NCBI GenBank assembly: GCA_015069135.1
Contig: SVJE01000005.1
Location: forward strand, 1 to 64,000
Source: Oscillospiraceae bacterium
GTDB lineage: Bacteria > Bacillota > Clostridia > UBA1212 > SIG427
Reading direction: 5' to 3'
DNA: 64,000 nucleotides
The translations under genes and the position numbers were made by a program. Each line of letters opens with the position of its first letter. The stretch's first letter is position 1. The notes under the pieces were generated by a model. That model searched no databases. It saw only the letters and a program-made list of their open reading frames with translations, and was not told the DNA's origin. This document shows positions 1-9,150 of the stretch, one piece after another.

Positions 1-83
1 TGGTGTGGTGCGAATCCATTAGACAAATTCAAGTTTTTCGAATTGATTGTATCAAATTGCTGTGTAAATATCAACCAATATAG

Positions 84-120
84 AAAAAGCACGATGATTT
101 TGTATCAAAACCATCGTGCT
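84..120 (-). terminator. Rho-independent terminator of tRNA-Thr
   Basis: On the minus strand a 9-bp perfect stem (AGCACGATG / CATCGTGCT, arms at 112-120 and 88-96) is followed by a T-rich run, just downstream of the tRNA-Thr gene. The remaining sequence from 1 to 83 shows no gene that I can support. Confidence 0.85.
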
Positions 121-124
121 AATT

Positions 125-199
125 TGGAGCCAATGGTGGGAATCGAACCCACGGCCTATTCATTACGAGTGAATTGCTCTACCCCTGAGCCACATTGGC
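125..199 (-). tRNA. tRNA-Thr (anticodon CGT)
   Basis: Read on the minus strand, a 7-bp acceptor stem (GCCAATG with CATTGGC), a D arm with AGGGGTAGA, an anticodon stem ATTCA/TGAAT with the 7-nt loop CTCGTAA, a T arm with GGTTCGATTCC and an encoded CCA end form a complete cloverleaf. The anticodon CGT reads the threonine codon ACG. It lies about 50 bp downstream of the GH36 gene, and a hairpin terminator follows it. Confidence 0.95.
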
Positions 200-246
200 A
201 TATGACCAATATTTAATTATCGCTCAGTATTTTATCATAAAAGTAT

Positions 247-2280
247 TCAGACTTCAATTATGACTTTCATCTCGCCTGCATATGCTACTTTATATAAATA
301 TTCCCCGTCCTTTGTCTCAACCAACTGCACTTCTCCACCTGTAACTCTTACAACCGGTTTCTTGCTGACAACAAACATAGTCTCACCCTTCTTTACAAAA
401 GATGTGGTCAGGACTCCGTCCTTATATGACTGTTCTATTGTAGGGCACAAACAATCATCCACTCCCACAACAGCTACAGACGCTTCCTTTGTTACAAACA
501 ACATTTCACAGCTGTGAGGCTTTATTACACGACTCAGTTTACCATCATAATGGCCTATATATTTACCGCTCCAGAATTCAAATACATAGCCACCTTCATC
601 ATCAATAGTATATTCCATATCACGGTTATCCCAGTTAATCAGACCCACCAATCTGGTATAACCTCTTACACCAAAATCCAGCTTCCCGGGAATAAGTTGC
701 TCTGTAAAATCCAATGGTATAGCCTGTTTAGTATTAACAGGAAACATAGCCTTAAGTATATCCAATTTTTCATCGGTCAGCAGTGATAATTTATCAGAAA
801 ACATAAGAGTACCTGCACCTGCTGACATAGCCAAGGCATAGCACTTAATTTCTTCATAATTTCTGAGAAGATTTCTTCTGCAAAGCTCATCTTCCTCATG
901 AGATTCTCTTACAACCAAAGGATCAAAATCATTTATAAAATATCTGCCATGATAGAAATACCTGTTAAGATTGCTTATAAACAAACACCTTGTAGCTTCC
1001 CATGTTTCAAATATATCAACACTTAATCTCATGGAATCACATAAGCCTGCCAAAGGCGCAAACGGACTGGTGCAAGCCAGTATAAAAGTATCTTCCGTTA
1101 CAGATTCTCTTGCCAGTCTGAAAGTCTCCTTTATGTTCATAAGACAAGAAGCAGTATAGTCATAATGTCTGCCGGGAGCTGCTCTGTCAATAACCAGATC
1201 CACCTTAATATATCTGTATCCCCATTCATAAGAAAGCTTACGGAATAAGGCCTTTATATATTCCTTAACTTCCGGATTTGTCATATCAAGAGCTAATTCT
1301 TCATACACCTCATCATTATCCCAACGGTGTACGCACCAATCCGGATGTTCTTTCCACAATTTACTGTCTTTACTTACAGCATTGGGGGCTACCCATATAC
1401 CCGGAACAAAGCCCGCTTCCTTTATCTCTTCTGCCATTTGCTTCATACCACAAGCAAACTTTTCATTTTCTGCCCAATCACCATAGTTGGTACTCCAACC
1501 ATCATCAATCTGAATGTATTTTACGGGGAGATCTTCCTTATGTTCTTTTAAGAAATTAATATTATTACGAACTTCATCAGGAGTAATACCGCCAAGATAG
1601 TAATACCAGGTGCAAAAACCTGTGGGTGGCTCCTTCTTTGAAAGTTTCACACCCATAAAATCAGCTGTTAACTGGATAAACTCAGGAGCACCATTTATAA
1701 AGTCATTGCAAAGACCTATGTACAGCCAGTCAGTAGTTATAGTTTCACCTTGCTTAAAAGGGCGACCTTCAGTAAGAACGCTTACAGTAAAGCATCCGTT
1801 TCCGTTAGTGCGTATTTTATTAAAATATCTTTCATAAGATGCAAAACCAATAACAAAGTGCCGGCCATCTTTATCCTGAGCCAGCACAAAATCTCCGCCG
1901 TCCCTTTCCTCTCCCAGCATAGGCTTAAAAGTAAAAGGCGCCGTTCTCATATCGTTAGTAACATTTCCGTTAGCATTTATAAGCGCGTTATATACAAACT
2001 TCTCAACATAACTTTTCCACTCGCCGTAAACCAGCATTAAAGATTCCAGGGAAGCTATATCCTTACCTGTCATATTGGTAAAATGCCCTCTTACTACCAG
2101 GCCTTCAGCATAGGACTTCCATTCAAGTTTTACACTTTCACAGGCAATAACTGTTGTATCACCATGCTCTGTTACTTCCCATTTTCCATGATGAAAATCA
2201 CAGGTAATATTGTCCATAAGAATATTACCTGTGTTATCAGTAACCGATATTTTACCAATATCATTTAAGATTAATTTCAT
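247..2280 (-). CDS. GH36-family alpha-galactosidase-like glycoside hydrolase
   Basis: 677-residue cytoplasmic protein without signal peptide. The N-terminal half is a beta-sandwich-like region. The (beta/alpha)8 domain begins near residue 220 (GFCTWYYYLGG) and carries YIQIDDGW around 255-262. KVD at 359-361 gives the probable nucleophile D361, and RLSVD at 418-422 the probable acid/base D422, as in GH36. The family hydrolyses alpha-galactosides; some members act on other alpha-linked sugars, and the substrate here is not certain because the KWD motif is altered to KVD. It is somewhat shorter than classical GH36 enzymes (about 720-740 residues). The start codon overlaps the stop of the upstream glycosidase gene (ATGA), so the two are translationally coupled and probably work on the same oligosaccharide. 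Confidence 0.85.
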   Translation of the reverse strand: MKLILNDIGKISVTDNTGNILMDNITCDFHHGKWEVTEHGDTTVIACESVKLEWKSYAEGLVVRGHFTNMTGKDIASLESLMLVYGEWKSYVEKFVYNALINANGNVTNDMRTAPFTFKPMLGEERDGGDFVLAQDKDGRHFVIGFASYERYFNKIRTNGNGCFTVSVLTEGRPFKQGETITTDWLYIGLCNDFINGAPEFIQLTADFMGVKLSKKEPPTGFCTWYYYLGGITPDEVRNNINFLKEHKEDLPVKYIQIDDGWSTNYGDWAENEKFACGMKQMAEEIKEAGFVPGIWVAPNAVSKDSKLWKEHPDWCVHRWDNDEVYEELALDMTNPEVKEYIKALFRKLSYEWGYRYIKVDLVIDRAAPGRHYDYTASCLMNIKETFRLARESVTEDTFILACTSPFAPLAGLCDSMRLSVDIFETWEATRCLFISNLNRYFYHGRYFINDFDPLVVRESHEEDELCRRNLLRNYEEIKCYALAMSAGAGTLMFSDKLSLLTDEKLDILKAMFPVNTKQAIPLDFTEQLIPGKLDFGVRGYTRLVGLINWDNRDMEYTIDDEGGYVFEFWSGKYIGHYDGKLSRVIKPHSCEMLFVTKEASVAVVGVDDCLCPTIEQSYKDGVLTTSFVKKGETMFVVSKKPVVRVTGGEVQLVETKDGEYLYKVAYAGEMKVIIEV

Positions 2281-3806
2281 TCTCCCGCCTCAATAATAAA
2301 GCTACCATGTCTCCATATAACTTCCACAGTTGCTTTAACATTTGATTTAACAGTAATAACAGGCTTTTCGTCCTCGCTTGCTCTTTCTTCACAATCAAGA
2401 TCCAGAACAGCCTCTGTTCCCAAAGGATAGTTTTTAATACCATGATGTTCTGTAAGATTTACATGCCATGTAATCTTGTTATTCTGTCCATCCGGCATAA
2501 TACCCATAACATGTTCAAACAAAACAGATATAGCAGGAAGTCCTGACCAACCCACGAAGTTTGGCTGAGACCAGTTACCCTGAGTGCCATTTTCAGGAGA
2601 ATAGTTCTCCCACAAAGTACCGGTATTTTTAAATACTTTTACCACATTATCATGATGATTTCTGGCAATTTCATAAGCTAAATCATAATTTTTAATTTCT
2701 TCAAGACCTTTAAGTACCATATATGTAGTCGGTGCCCAGACAGAACCTTTCCAATAGCTGCCTTCAGGGCTGTATTCAGGATGGTCTGCTGCCAGCGAAG
2801 GAACTCTGTGAGGTCTCTTAAAGGACTTTTCATCATTAAGATGTGCCACAAAAGGAGCAAGTCTTTCTTCCGGAACAATATCAGCAAGTAATGCCCAATA
2901 TGAACCTACAGACTTAACACCATTTAATGTGCCGTCTTTCCACATATCATAATAGAAAGATGTTTCAGGATCCCACAGTTTATTATTAATAAGATCAGTG
3001 AGCCATGGTATTTCCTTTTTAATATCCTCAATATCAGATTCTCTGCCTAAAATTTCTGCCATTTTACAGAGTATTTTACCGCTGATAACCTGATGTATAC
3101 ATGCGTCCACCCATATCATATGACCATGAGAAAACATTTCGTGGTAGCCGGGCTGCAATCTTGGAACATTGTCCATACCGCAACCCCAACCTGTTGACCA
3201 ATAACTTCCGTCAGGCCATGTTCTGTTAGCTTTAAGCCACTGATAATATGCCAATAAAACAGGAAATACCCTCGAGACTCTTTCTTTATCTCCTGTGTTC
3301 TGATAGTAAACCCACTCACTCCATGCCATTACGTTAGGTCCTGTACTGGATGGGTCATGTCGAAAGAAATGTTCGCCATTTTCTGTTTCACAAATTTCAC
3401 GGCATATATATCCGTCATGATGCTGATGGGAATACATGTTATCAAGGGTTTTCTGGAAGTTAAAAATTCTGCTGCCGTACTTTCCGAACATAAGGATAAA
3501 AGAAGTATCCCACATAAACAAAAAGCCGTTAAAAGCAGTGTCTATAAAGTTGCTTACGAAACCTGCCTCAGGATTAGCCTTTCTAAGATTGGAAAAAGCA
3601 ATTTCCCAAGCCTTATAATAGCAATCAATTGAATCCTGATGACCTTCCCATACAGGCTGCGGTAATTTGCCTTTAACGTCTTCATATACAGGCAACGGAG
3701 CTTCCTCTACACCTGCTGTTATAAATGTGTTTTCATACACATATGGGTTCTGTTCGTATGTCATGCCTTCATTTACTCTGTAAAGATGATCCCATGGTTC
3801 TCTCAT
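2277..3806 (-). CDS. MGH1/trehalase-like (alpha/alpha)6-barrel glycoside hydrolase
   Basis: 509-residue cytoplasmic protein with an (alpha/alpha)6-barrel sequence. MWDTSF near residue 97 and a C-terminal GSYWKGSVWAPTTY stretch resemble the signature region of GH63/GH37-like 'mannosylglycerate hydrolase MGH1-like' enzymes, which release alpha-glucosyl or mannosyl units by inversion. Exact substrate unknown. Start: a TTG 21 bp upstream would overlap truA; the ATG at 3806 is preceded by AAGGGTGG and lies 2 bp after the truA stop, so I prefer it. Its stop overlaps the start of the GH36 gene by 4 bp. The coupling to GH36 suggests sequential cleavage of an imported or intracellular glycan. Confidence 0.75.
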   Translation of the reverse strand: MREPWDHLYRVNEGMTYEQNPYVYENTFITAGVEEAPLPVYEDVKGKLPQPVWEGHQDSIDCYYKAWEIAFSNLRKANPEAGFVSNFIDTAFNGFLFMWDTSFILMFGKYGSRIFNFQKTLDNMYSHQHHDGYICREICETENGEHFFRHDPSSTGPNVMAWSEWVYYQNTGDKERVSRVFPVLLAYYQWLKANRTWPDGSYWSTGWGCGMDNVPRLQPGYHEMFSHGHMIWVDACIHQVISGKILCKMAEILGRESDIEDIKKEIPWLTDLINNKLWDPETSFYYDMWKDGTLNGVKSVGSYWALLADIVPEERLAPFVAHLNDEKSFKRPHRVPSLAADHPEYSPEGSYWKGSVWAPTTYMVLKGLEEIKNYDLAYEIARNHHDNVVKVFKNTGTLWENYSPENGTQGNWSQPNFVGWSGLPAISVLFEHVMGIMPDGQNNKITWHVNLTEHHGIKNYPLGTEAVLDLDCEERASEDEKPVITVKSNVKATVEVIWRHGSFIIEAGE

Positions 3807-3807
3807 T

Positions 3808-4488
3808 TTAATATTCCACCCTTTCAAGCATCAATCCTTTTGCCGGTGCTGTATATTTTTCCCCGGTAAGTGCAAAGCCTACCATCATTCTGATTTGATT
3901 ATATAAAAATCCGTTTCCGGTAAAAATTACAGTTATAAGGTTACCATCACGCTTAGCCTTAGCCTCAAACACAGTGCGTACTGTAGACTTATTTCCTTTA
4001 TAGCGACTAAACTCCTTAAAGTCATGTTCACCTACAAATTGCTGTAAGTTCCTGTTTAGAATATCTACATCAATTTCACCGGTAACACCCCTGCATTGCC
4101 ACACAAAAGGCTCACAAAAAATTGCTTTATCCTCACCATCCCAAAGCCTGTAAGTATAGGTTTTAGACTTGGCATTTAATCTTGCATGAAACCTTGGTTC
4201 AGTTTCTTCTAAAACCTTAACAGAAACAGTTTTTGGAAGCACTTCATTAAGTCTCGCCTTAAGTACACCACAGTCTTTTTCTTCCTGCAAGTGAAAGTTT
4301 GCCACCTGTCCCTTAGCATGAACACCTGCATCCGTTCTTCCGGCTCCGTGGATTTCCACAGTTTCTCCCGTAATTTCAGAAAGAACCTTTTCCAGCTTGC
4401 CCTGAAGGGTATTATCAGTGTTACCCTGCTTCTGCCATCCCTTAAAAGTCGTGCCGTTATATTCAATTATCATTTTATAGTTTTTCAT
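3808..4488 (-). CDS. truA: tRNA pseudouridine synthase A (TruA)
   Basis: 226 residues. TruA converts uridines 38-40 of the tRNA anticodon arm to pseudouridine. The hallmark GRTDAGVHA is at residues 50-58, with the catalytic aspartate D53; the C-terminal FLYNQIRMMVG motif is also typical. The protein is slightly shorter than many TruA proteins (about 245-270), with a trimmed C terminus. It overlaps the ylmH stop by 4 bp (ATGA) and is followed by two glycosidase genes, so housekeeping and sugar genes share a transcript here. Confidence 0.95.
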   Translation of the reverse strand: MKNYKMIIEYNGTTFKGWQKQGNTDNTLQGKLEKVLSEITGETVEIHGAGRTDAGVHAKGQVANFHLQEEKDCGVLKARLNEVLPKTVSVKVLEETEPRFHARLNAKSKTYTYRLWDGEDKAIFCEPFVWQCRGVTGEIDVDILNRNLQQFVGEHDFKEFSRYKGNKSTVRTVFEAKAKRDGNLITVIFTGNGFLYNQIRMMVGFALTGEKYTAPAKGLMLERVEY

Positions 4489-5189
4489 ATTTCAAGCACC
4501 ACGCTAAGCTTTTCTTTTCTGGTAGGACCTGCCACTTCTCTGAAGATAAAACTTCCGTAACCTCTGACTGTTATTTTACACCCAGCCTCAGGTTTTGTCT
4601 CTGCTTTTTGTAAAAGTTTACCATTTAGATACACTTTTTTATTTTCCACCAACTGTTTACTTTCTGTTCTGGACACACGAAAAGCTTCAGCCACCAAGGA
4701 ATCAATGCGAAGGGATGTAACCACCACTCTTATTTCTTTTCTTTGAACAATCAGTGCCATATCCGGAGCTGTTGACACTTGACATTTTACAGACACCCTG
4801 CCAACCTTAGTCAAATTCTCCACAATAAAATCTGCCACTTTAGTTAAACAGAACACCCAAGCTCTGTCCCCGGTTAAAGAAACAAGAATATCCCCTATCA
4901 CCCGGCGGTCAAGGCCCAGCCCAAGCAGAGAGCCTAAATAATCTCTGTGCCCCGGAACTTTGGTAAAATGATTTACGGAAGGTTTAATCTCCACCACAGA
5001 TATAGGTGGTTCTTCTAAGTCGTAATACAAAACTTTACGCTCTGCATCCTCAAAACCACCGAAAAGCAGACCCGGGCGAAATCCGGACCTGCTTTCCAAG
5101 GTAAAATACATATTCTGTTCATCTAAGCTTAAAAAGTCACTATGGCAATAACCACGGGACTGAAGCTCATTCAAACGTTGTTCTGTCAT
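4485..5189 (-). CDS. ylmH: YlmH-like S4-domain RNA-binding protein
   Basis: About 234 residues. The central block HRDYLGSLLGLGLDRRVIGDI and the C-terminal S4 domain (SLRIDSLVAEAFRVSRTESK onward, ending in a short beta extension) match YlmH, a tRNA/ribosome-binding protein implicated in ribosome-associated quality control in Bacillus subtilis. YlmH usually sits beside division genes; here it lies between aconitase and truA. Start is uncertain: the ATG at 5189 (weak GTAGGA, short spacing) avoids overlap with aconitase, whereas a TTG at 5222 would add 11 residues. Homologues as I remember them begin shortly before an R-L-x-E-L motif, which favours 5189. Confidence 0.85.
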   Translation of the reverse strand: MTEQRLNELQSRGYCHSDFLSLDEQNMYFTLESRSGFRPGLLFGGFEDAERKVLYYDLEEPPISVVEIKPSVNHFTKVPGHRDYLGSLLGLGLDRRVIGDILVSLTGDRAWVFCLTKVADFIVENLTKVGRVSVKCQVSTAPDMALIVQRKEIRVVVTSLRIDSLVAEAFRVSRTESKQLVENKKVYLNGKLLQKAETKPEAGCKITVRGYGSFIFREVAGPTRKEKLSVVLEI

Positions 5190-5194
5190 AAATC

Positions 5195-7438
5195 CTACAG
5201 ATTGTAGTAATTGATTAAGCAACCTGCCAATATAATATCTCTTTCCTCATCTGACAAATCAGCAAGTTTAAGTACTGACTCATCTACACTACCGTCTACT
5301 CTGTAAATCTTGCATGGAATATATTCCTGTGCTTCTTTGACAGCTTTTCTTATTCCCGGAATATAGATTCTGTCACCTACAGAAAGATTAAGCTTTTCAG
5401 GCTCTTCTGTAATAAATGGTAACATACCCCAGTTTATAAGGTTACTTCTGTAACGCTTTGTAGCATATTGGCAAGCAATATTAGCAAAACCACCAAGAAC
5501 CTTCTGACAAGAAGCTGCCTGTTCTCTTGCAGAACCGTCACCCGGTTTAACTGCAAATACTACACTACCGATACCAGTATTGTCCATCATTTCGGAAGCA
5601 TTACCAATACCTTCAAATATATCCTTACAGCCTTCTACATCGCCTGCAAGTCTTGCCTGCTCTGCTTTAGCTACAGCCTTTGCTTTACCTACATATTCAG
5701 GATCTCTTCTTGAAAGTGTAAGTTCGGAAAGTCTTAAAGGATTGGAACGATATGAAGAAGACTCACCACTTGGAATAAGTTCGTCAGTTGTAGTAACAGG
5801 GTCGTTAATAACACTGGCAGCCTTAAGAACTAGGTTCTCAGCAAGATCTGTCATCTTTGGCCAGCTGGTAATGTTTGGTCCGAAGATAAGTTCTTCATCG
5901 GGATTAGCCTTACCATAACCCTGGTATACTCTGTTGTCATATACAGATTTGTCAAATGTATACTCCACAGTGCAATCAGGAATTTCAACTTCTGTGGCAG
6001 GTGTAAGCACACCACCGTTAAGAGCAGTAGCTGCAATAGAACGTGCGTCCATAAGAGCAACCCATGAAACCTGACCGTCAGATGGCTTAGAACCTTCTCT
6101 GTTAGGGAAGTTTCTTGTAGTATGCCTGATACTGAAACCGTTGTTGCAAGGCACATCACCTGCACCAAAACAAGGACCACAGAAAGCACTTCTTATGGTA
6201 GCCCCAACCTTCATAAGCTCGCCGATAGCTCCGTCTCTTACCAGGTCAAGGAACACAGGCTGGCTGGCAGGATATACACTTAAGTTAAATGCACCTGTAC
6301 CGATATTCTTACCCTTCAACATCTGAGCTGCTGTGTAAACGTTTTCAAATGTACCACCGGAGCATCCTGCAATAACACCCTGGTCAACAATAACTTTGCC
6401 GTCAACCACTTTATCAACAAGGCTGTACTTTTTCACCTTGTCTCCGTACTGGGCAACGCCTCTGTCCTGGGCATCCTGTAAAATATCCTTAGGATTCTTA
6501 ATGAATTCAGCCAAATCATATACATTGGATGGGTGGAATGGAAGTGCAATCATAGGATTGATTGTAGAAAGATCCACTTCAATATATGAATCGTAGTATG
6601 CACCATCTTCAGGATTAAGTTCTTTATAATCTTCACTTCTGCCGTGAACATCGTACCACTGTTTAACTTTCTCATCTGTACGCCAGATAGAGCTTAAGCA
6701 AGTGGTTTCTGTTGTCATTACGTCAATACCGTTTCTGTAGTCAGCTGTTAAGTTGCCTACGCCTGGGCCGATAAACTCCATAACTTTGTTCTTTACATGC
6801 TCATCTTTGAACACTGCACCGATAATTGCCAGAGCCACGTCCTGAGGACCAACGCCTGCCTTAGGTGCACCTGTAAGATATATAGCAACTACTTTAGGAT
6901 ATTTAATCTCATATGGTCTGTTACAAAGCTGTTTAACAAGTTCGGGACCACCTTCACCCATAGCCATTGTACCTAAAGCACCGTAACGGGTGTGGCTGTC
7001 GGAACCGATTAACATTTTACCGCAACCTGCCATCATTTCTCTCATATACTGATGGATAACTGCCTGGTGAGCAGGAACGAAAATTCCACCATATTTTTTT
7101 GCAGCAGATAAACCGAAAACATGATCGTCTTCGTTTATAGTACCACCTACAGCACACAAGCTGTTATGACAGTTTGTAAGCACATAAGGTACAGGGAACT
7201 CTTTAAGTCCGCTGGCTCTTGCTGTCTGGATAATACCTACATATGTAATATCATGGGAAGCCATAGCATCGAATTTAATCTTAAGATCTTCCATGTTGTC
7301 GTTTTTATTGTGGGCTTTAAGAATGCTGTAAGCGATAGTCTTTGTCTTGCCCTGTTCTTTATTAAAACCGTTAGCCTGGGATTCAGGGATAAGATTTCCT
7401 TCTCTGTAAAAAGCTCCGGTTGTATGTACTTTAACCAT
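5195..7438 (-). CDS. acn: Aconitate hydratase (aconitase)
   Basis: 747-residue protein of the mitochondrial-type aconitase family, interconverting citrate and isocitrate with a [4Fe-4S] cluster. Visible features are GSDSHTRYG near residue 145, the loop [10 protein letters not shown], the cluster motif [15 protein letters not shown], and a C-terminal swivel domain beginning around 560 ([11 protein letters not shown]). Start: a GTG 9 bp upstream lies inside the ribosome site AAGGTGAGAG, so the ATG at 7438 is the better choice. With the citrate synthase at 60.6-62.0 kb it supports an oxidative branch toward 2-oxoglutarate; isocitrate dehydrogenase is not in this window. Confidence 0.92.
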   Translation of the reverse strand: MVKVHTTGAFYREGNLIPESQANGFNKEQGKTKTIAYSILKAHNKNDNMEDLKIKFDAMASHDITYVGIIQTARASGLKEFPVPYVLTNCHNSLCAVGGTINEDDHVFGLSAAKKYGGIFVPAHQAVIHQYMREMMAGCGKMLIGSDSHTRYGALGTMAMGEGGPELVKQLCNRPYEIKYPKVVAIYLTGAPKAGVGPQDVALAIIGAVFKDEHVKNKVMEFIGPGVGNLTADYRNGIDVMTTETTCLSSIWRTDEKVKQWYDVHGRSEDYKELNPEDGAYYDSYIEVDLSTINPMIALPFHPSNVYDLAEFIKNPKDILQDAQDRGVAQYGDKVKKYSLVDKVVDGKVIVDQGVIAGCSGGTFENVYTAAQMLKGKNIGTGAFNLSVYPASQPVFLDLVRDGAIGELMKVGATIRSAFCGPCFGAGDVPCNNGFSIRHTTRNFPNREGSKPSDGQVSWVALMDARSIAATALNGGVLTPATEVEIPDCTVEYTFDKSVYDNRVYQGYGKANPDEELIFGPNITSWPKMTDLAENLVLKAASVINDPVTTTDELIPSGESSSYRSNPLRLSELTLSRRDPEYVGKAKAVAKAEQARLAGDVEGCKDIFEGIGNASEMMDNTGIGSVVFAVKPGDGSAREQAASCQKVLGGFANIACQYATKRYRSNLINWGMLPFITEEPEKLNLSVGDRIYIPGIRKAVKEAQEYIPCKIYRVDGSVDESVLKLADLSDEERDIILAGCLINYYNL

Positions 7439-7476
7439 TTCTCTCACCTTTTCTTTTTTAAAATATATACTTGATT

Positions 7477-7505
7477 ATTTTATAACATTTCAGATGGTAA
7501 TGCAA
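7477..7505 (-). promoter_or_regulatory. Promoter of the aconitase-ylmH-truA run
   Basis: On the minus strand TTGCAT (7500-7505), a 17-bp spacer and TAAAAT (7477-7482) match a sigma-A-type promoter about 40 bp upstream of the aconitase start. Confidence 0.6.
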
Positions 7506-7525
7506 ATATGATTATATTAATTTTA

Positions 7526-7554
7526 TTGTCCGACTAAACCCACTGTGATACAAT
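7526..7554 (+). promoter_or_regulatory. Promoter of the GH32 gene
   Basis: TTGTCC (7526-7531), a 17-bp spacer and TACAAT (7549-7554) precede the GH32 start by 35 bp. It is divergent from and close to the aconitase promoter. Confidence 0.7.
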
Positions 7555-7589
7555 ATTACCACGAAACAAATTTATTCTGAGAGGTTTTT

Positions 7590-9104
7590 ATGGGAATAAA
7601 CAAATCAAAGGTTCCACAAATTCTATGGCCCTGTAGCACAGAGGAAAATCAGTGGGAAGCTTTAAAAGATAGCAGGCAGCTTAAAGAATATAAAGAATAC
7701 CGTAATAAATACAGAAATCACAAATATTCTCCCCGTTATCATTTTTATGCTCCCGATGGTAAAATAAACGATCCTAACGGTTTTACTTATTGGAACGGTA
7801 ATTACCATTTATTTTACCAGCAATATCCACCGGCTGATCCACGCCAGCACTGGGGACATGCCATAAGCAAAGATTTAGTTCACTGGAAAGACTTACCCAC
7901 TGCCATTTTCCCCGATCCGGAAAAATGCGTTTTCAGCGGGAATGCTATTTCTGAGGAGTACCGTGTACTTGCTATGTATTTCGGTACTGAGTCAGGTATT
8001 TTTGTGGCAGAATCCAAAGATCCTTTGCTTCTTAACTGGGAAAAACTTACCGGAGATGCAGTAATTAAAATTTCAGAAGATGCTCCATACAAAATATATG
8101 ACCCTCATATAAGAAAAGAGGCTGACGGATACTATGCCCTTTCAGGCGTATACAGAGACACCCCTTACGGAAGAAGAATGTGTCAGGAACAGTTTTATTC
8201 AGAAGATTTAATTAACTGGAAATACATAGGGGAACTGATGGATGAGTGTCCTTACCTTTCCACTGATGATGACGGCGCCTGTCCATATTTCATTCAGATG
8301 AAAGACGACCAATATTGCCTTTTCTTATTCAGTCACGGAACAGGGCCTCACATATTTTCAGGAACATATGATAATAAAATCCATAAGTTTACACCACACC
8401 ATCATATAAGACTTTCTTCTGAAGGACCTATGGCAGGATCACTGAACGCACCTTGCGTTACTAAAGGAATTGACGGTAATGTTTATGTGATATATAACGC
8501 CACAGAAGGAATCTGGCCAAGTAACGAGTACCCTCGCTGGGGCTGTATGACGCTTATGTACACAGTACGCCTTGGCGACAATAATGAACCTATAATAGAG
8601 CCTGCGCCACAGATAGATACACTAAGGGAAGAATTATTATACCAGGGTGGTTTTAAGGTTGCGGCCGGTAAAGAATTTGAAGTGCCGGCATCTGGCAAGG
8701 CTTTGGAAATAGAACTGAATGTAAAAATGAACGGTGCATCTTCTTTTACTTTGGATGTATTTCGTTCTGACAAAGAAAAAACATCAGTAAAATTTAATCA
8801 AAGAAATGAATTATGGCGTGAAATAACTTATGTGACCATTGATACTACAGACAGTTCTTTTGAACCTTTAAAATTCGGAAGAATGCCTGAAACTATCAGG
8901 TTTGACAGCTGGGATCATACAGAAGATGTCAAACTTCGCGTATTCATTGACCATTGTACTGTAGAAGTGTTTTATAACGGAAAAGTAATATTTGCAATGG
9001 CACATCCGTCTCTTCCTGAAAGTAATCAGATTTATCTTAAGGCAGGCGGTTACGACATTGAAGTAACAGATATGAAAGTATGGAAAATGGAAGAAATTAT
9101 GTAA
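7590..9104 (+). CDS. GH32-family fructan/sucrose hydrolase-like protein
   Basis: 504 residues, no signal peptide, so probably intracellular. The five-bladed propeller carries INDPNG with the nucleophile D61, the transition-state motif region YDPHI with D171 (the usual R-D-P arginine is replaced by Y170), and the acid/base E219 in DECP. The C-terminal beta-sandwich from about residue 345 ends with FIDHCTVEVFYNG, typical of GH32. The family hydrolyses beta-fructosides such as sucrose, inulin or levan; the changed RDP motif makes the exact substrate uncertain. It is monocistronic, with its own promoter and a hairpin terminator shared with the convergent ABC permease gene. Ribosome site GAGAGG lies 5 bp before the ATG. 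Confidence 0.87.
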   Translation: MGINKSKVPQILWPCSTEENQWEALKDSRQLKEYKEYRNKYRNHKYSPRYHFYAPDGKINDPNGFTYWNGNYHLFYQQYPPADPRQHWGHAISKDLVHWKDLPTAIFPDPEKCVFSGNAISEEYRVLAMYFGTESGIFVAESKDPLLLNWEKLTGDAVIKISEDAPYKIYDPHIRKEADGYYALSGVYRDTPYGRRMCQEQFYSEDLINWKYIGELMDECPYLSTDDDGACPYFIQMKDDQYCLFLFSHGTGPHIFSGTYDNKIHKFTPHHHIRLSSEGPMAGSLNAPCVTKGIDGNVYVIYNATEGIWPSNEYPRWGCMTLMYTVRLGDNNEPIIEPAPQIDTLREELLYQGGFKVAAGKEFEVPASGKALEIELNVKMNGASSFTLDVFRSDKEKTSVKFNQRNELWREITYVTIDTTDSSFEPLKFGRMPETIRFDSWDHTEDVKLRVFIDHCTVEVFYNGKVIFAMAHPSLPESNQIYLKAGGYDIEVTDMKVWKMEEIM

Positions 9105-9116
9105 GTATAAAAAAAC

Positions 9117-9150
9117 AAATCAGTCGGCTAATTCCGACTGATTTATTTTT
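9117..9150. terminator. Bidirectional terminator between GH32 and ABC permease
   Basis: An 11-bp perfect stem (AAATCAGTCGG, loop CTAATT, CCGACTGATTT) followed by TATTTTTT on the plus strand and by a T-rich run on the minus strand. It lies between two convergent genes. Confidence 0.9.

Noticed and set aside
1..83. Possible gene end at the left border
   Set aside because: No reading frame or RNA pattern can be supported in 83 bp.
260..2268. Several plus-strand open frames inside the GH36 gene
   Set aside because: They are antisense to a clear GH36 reading frame, short, and lack ribosome sites.
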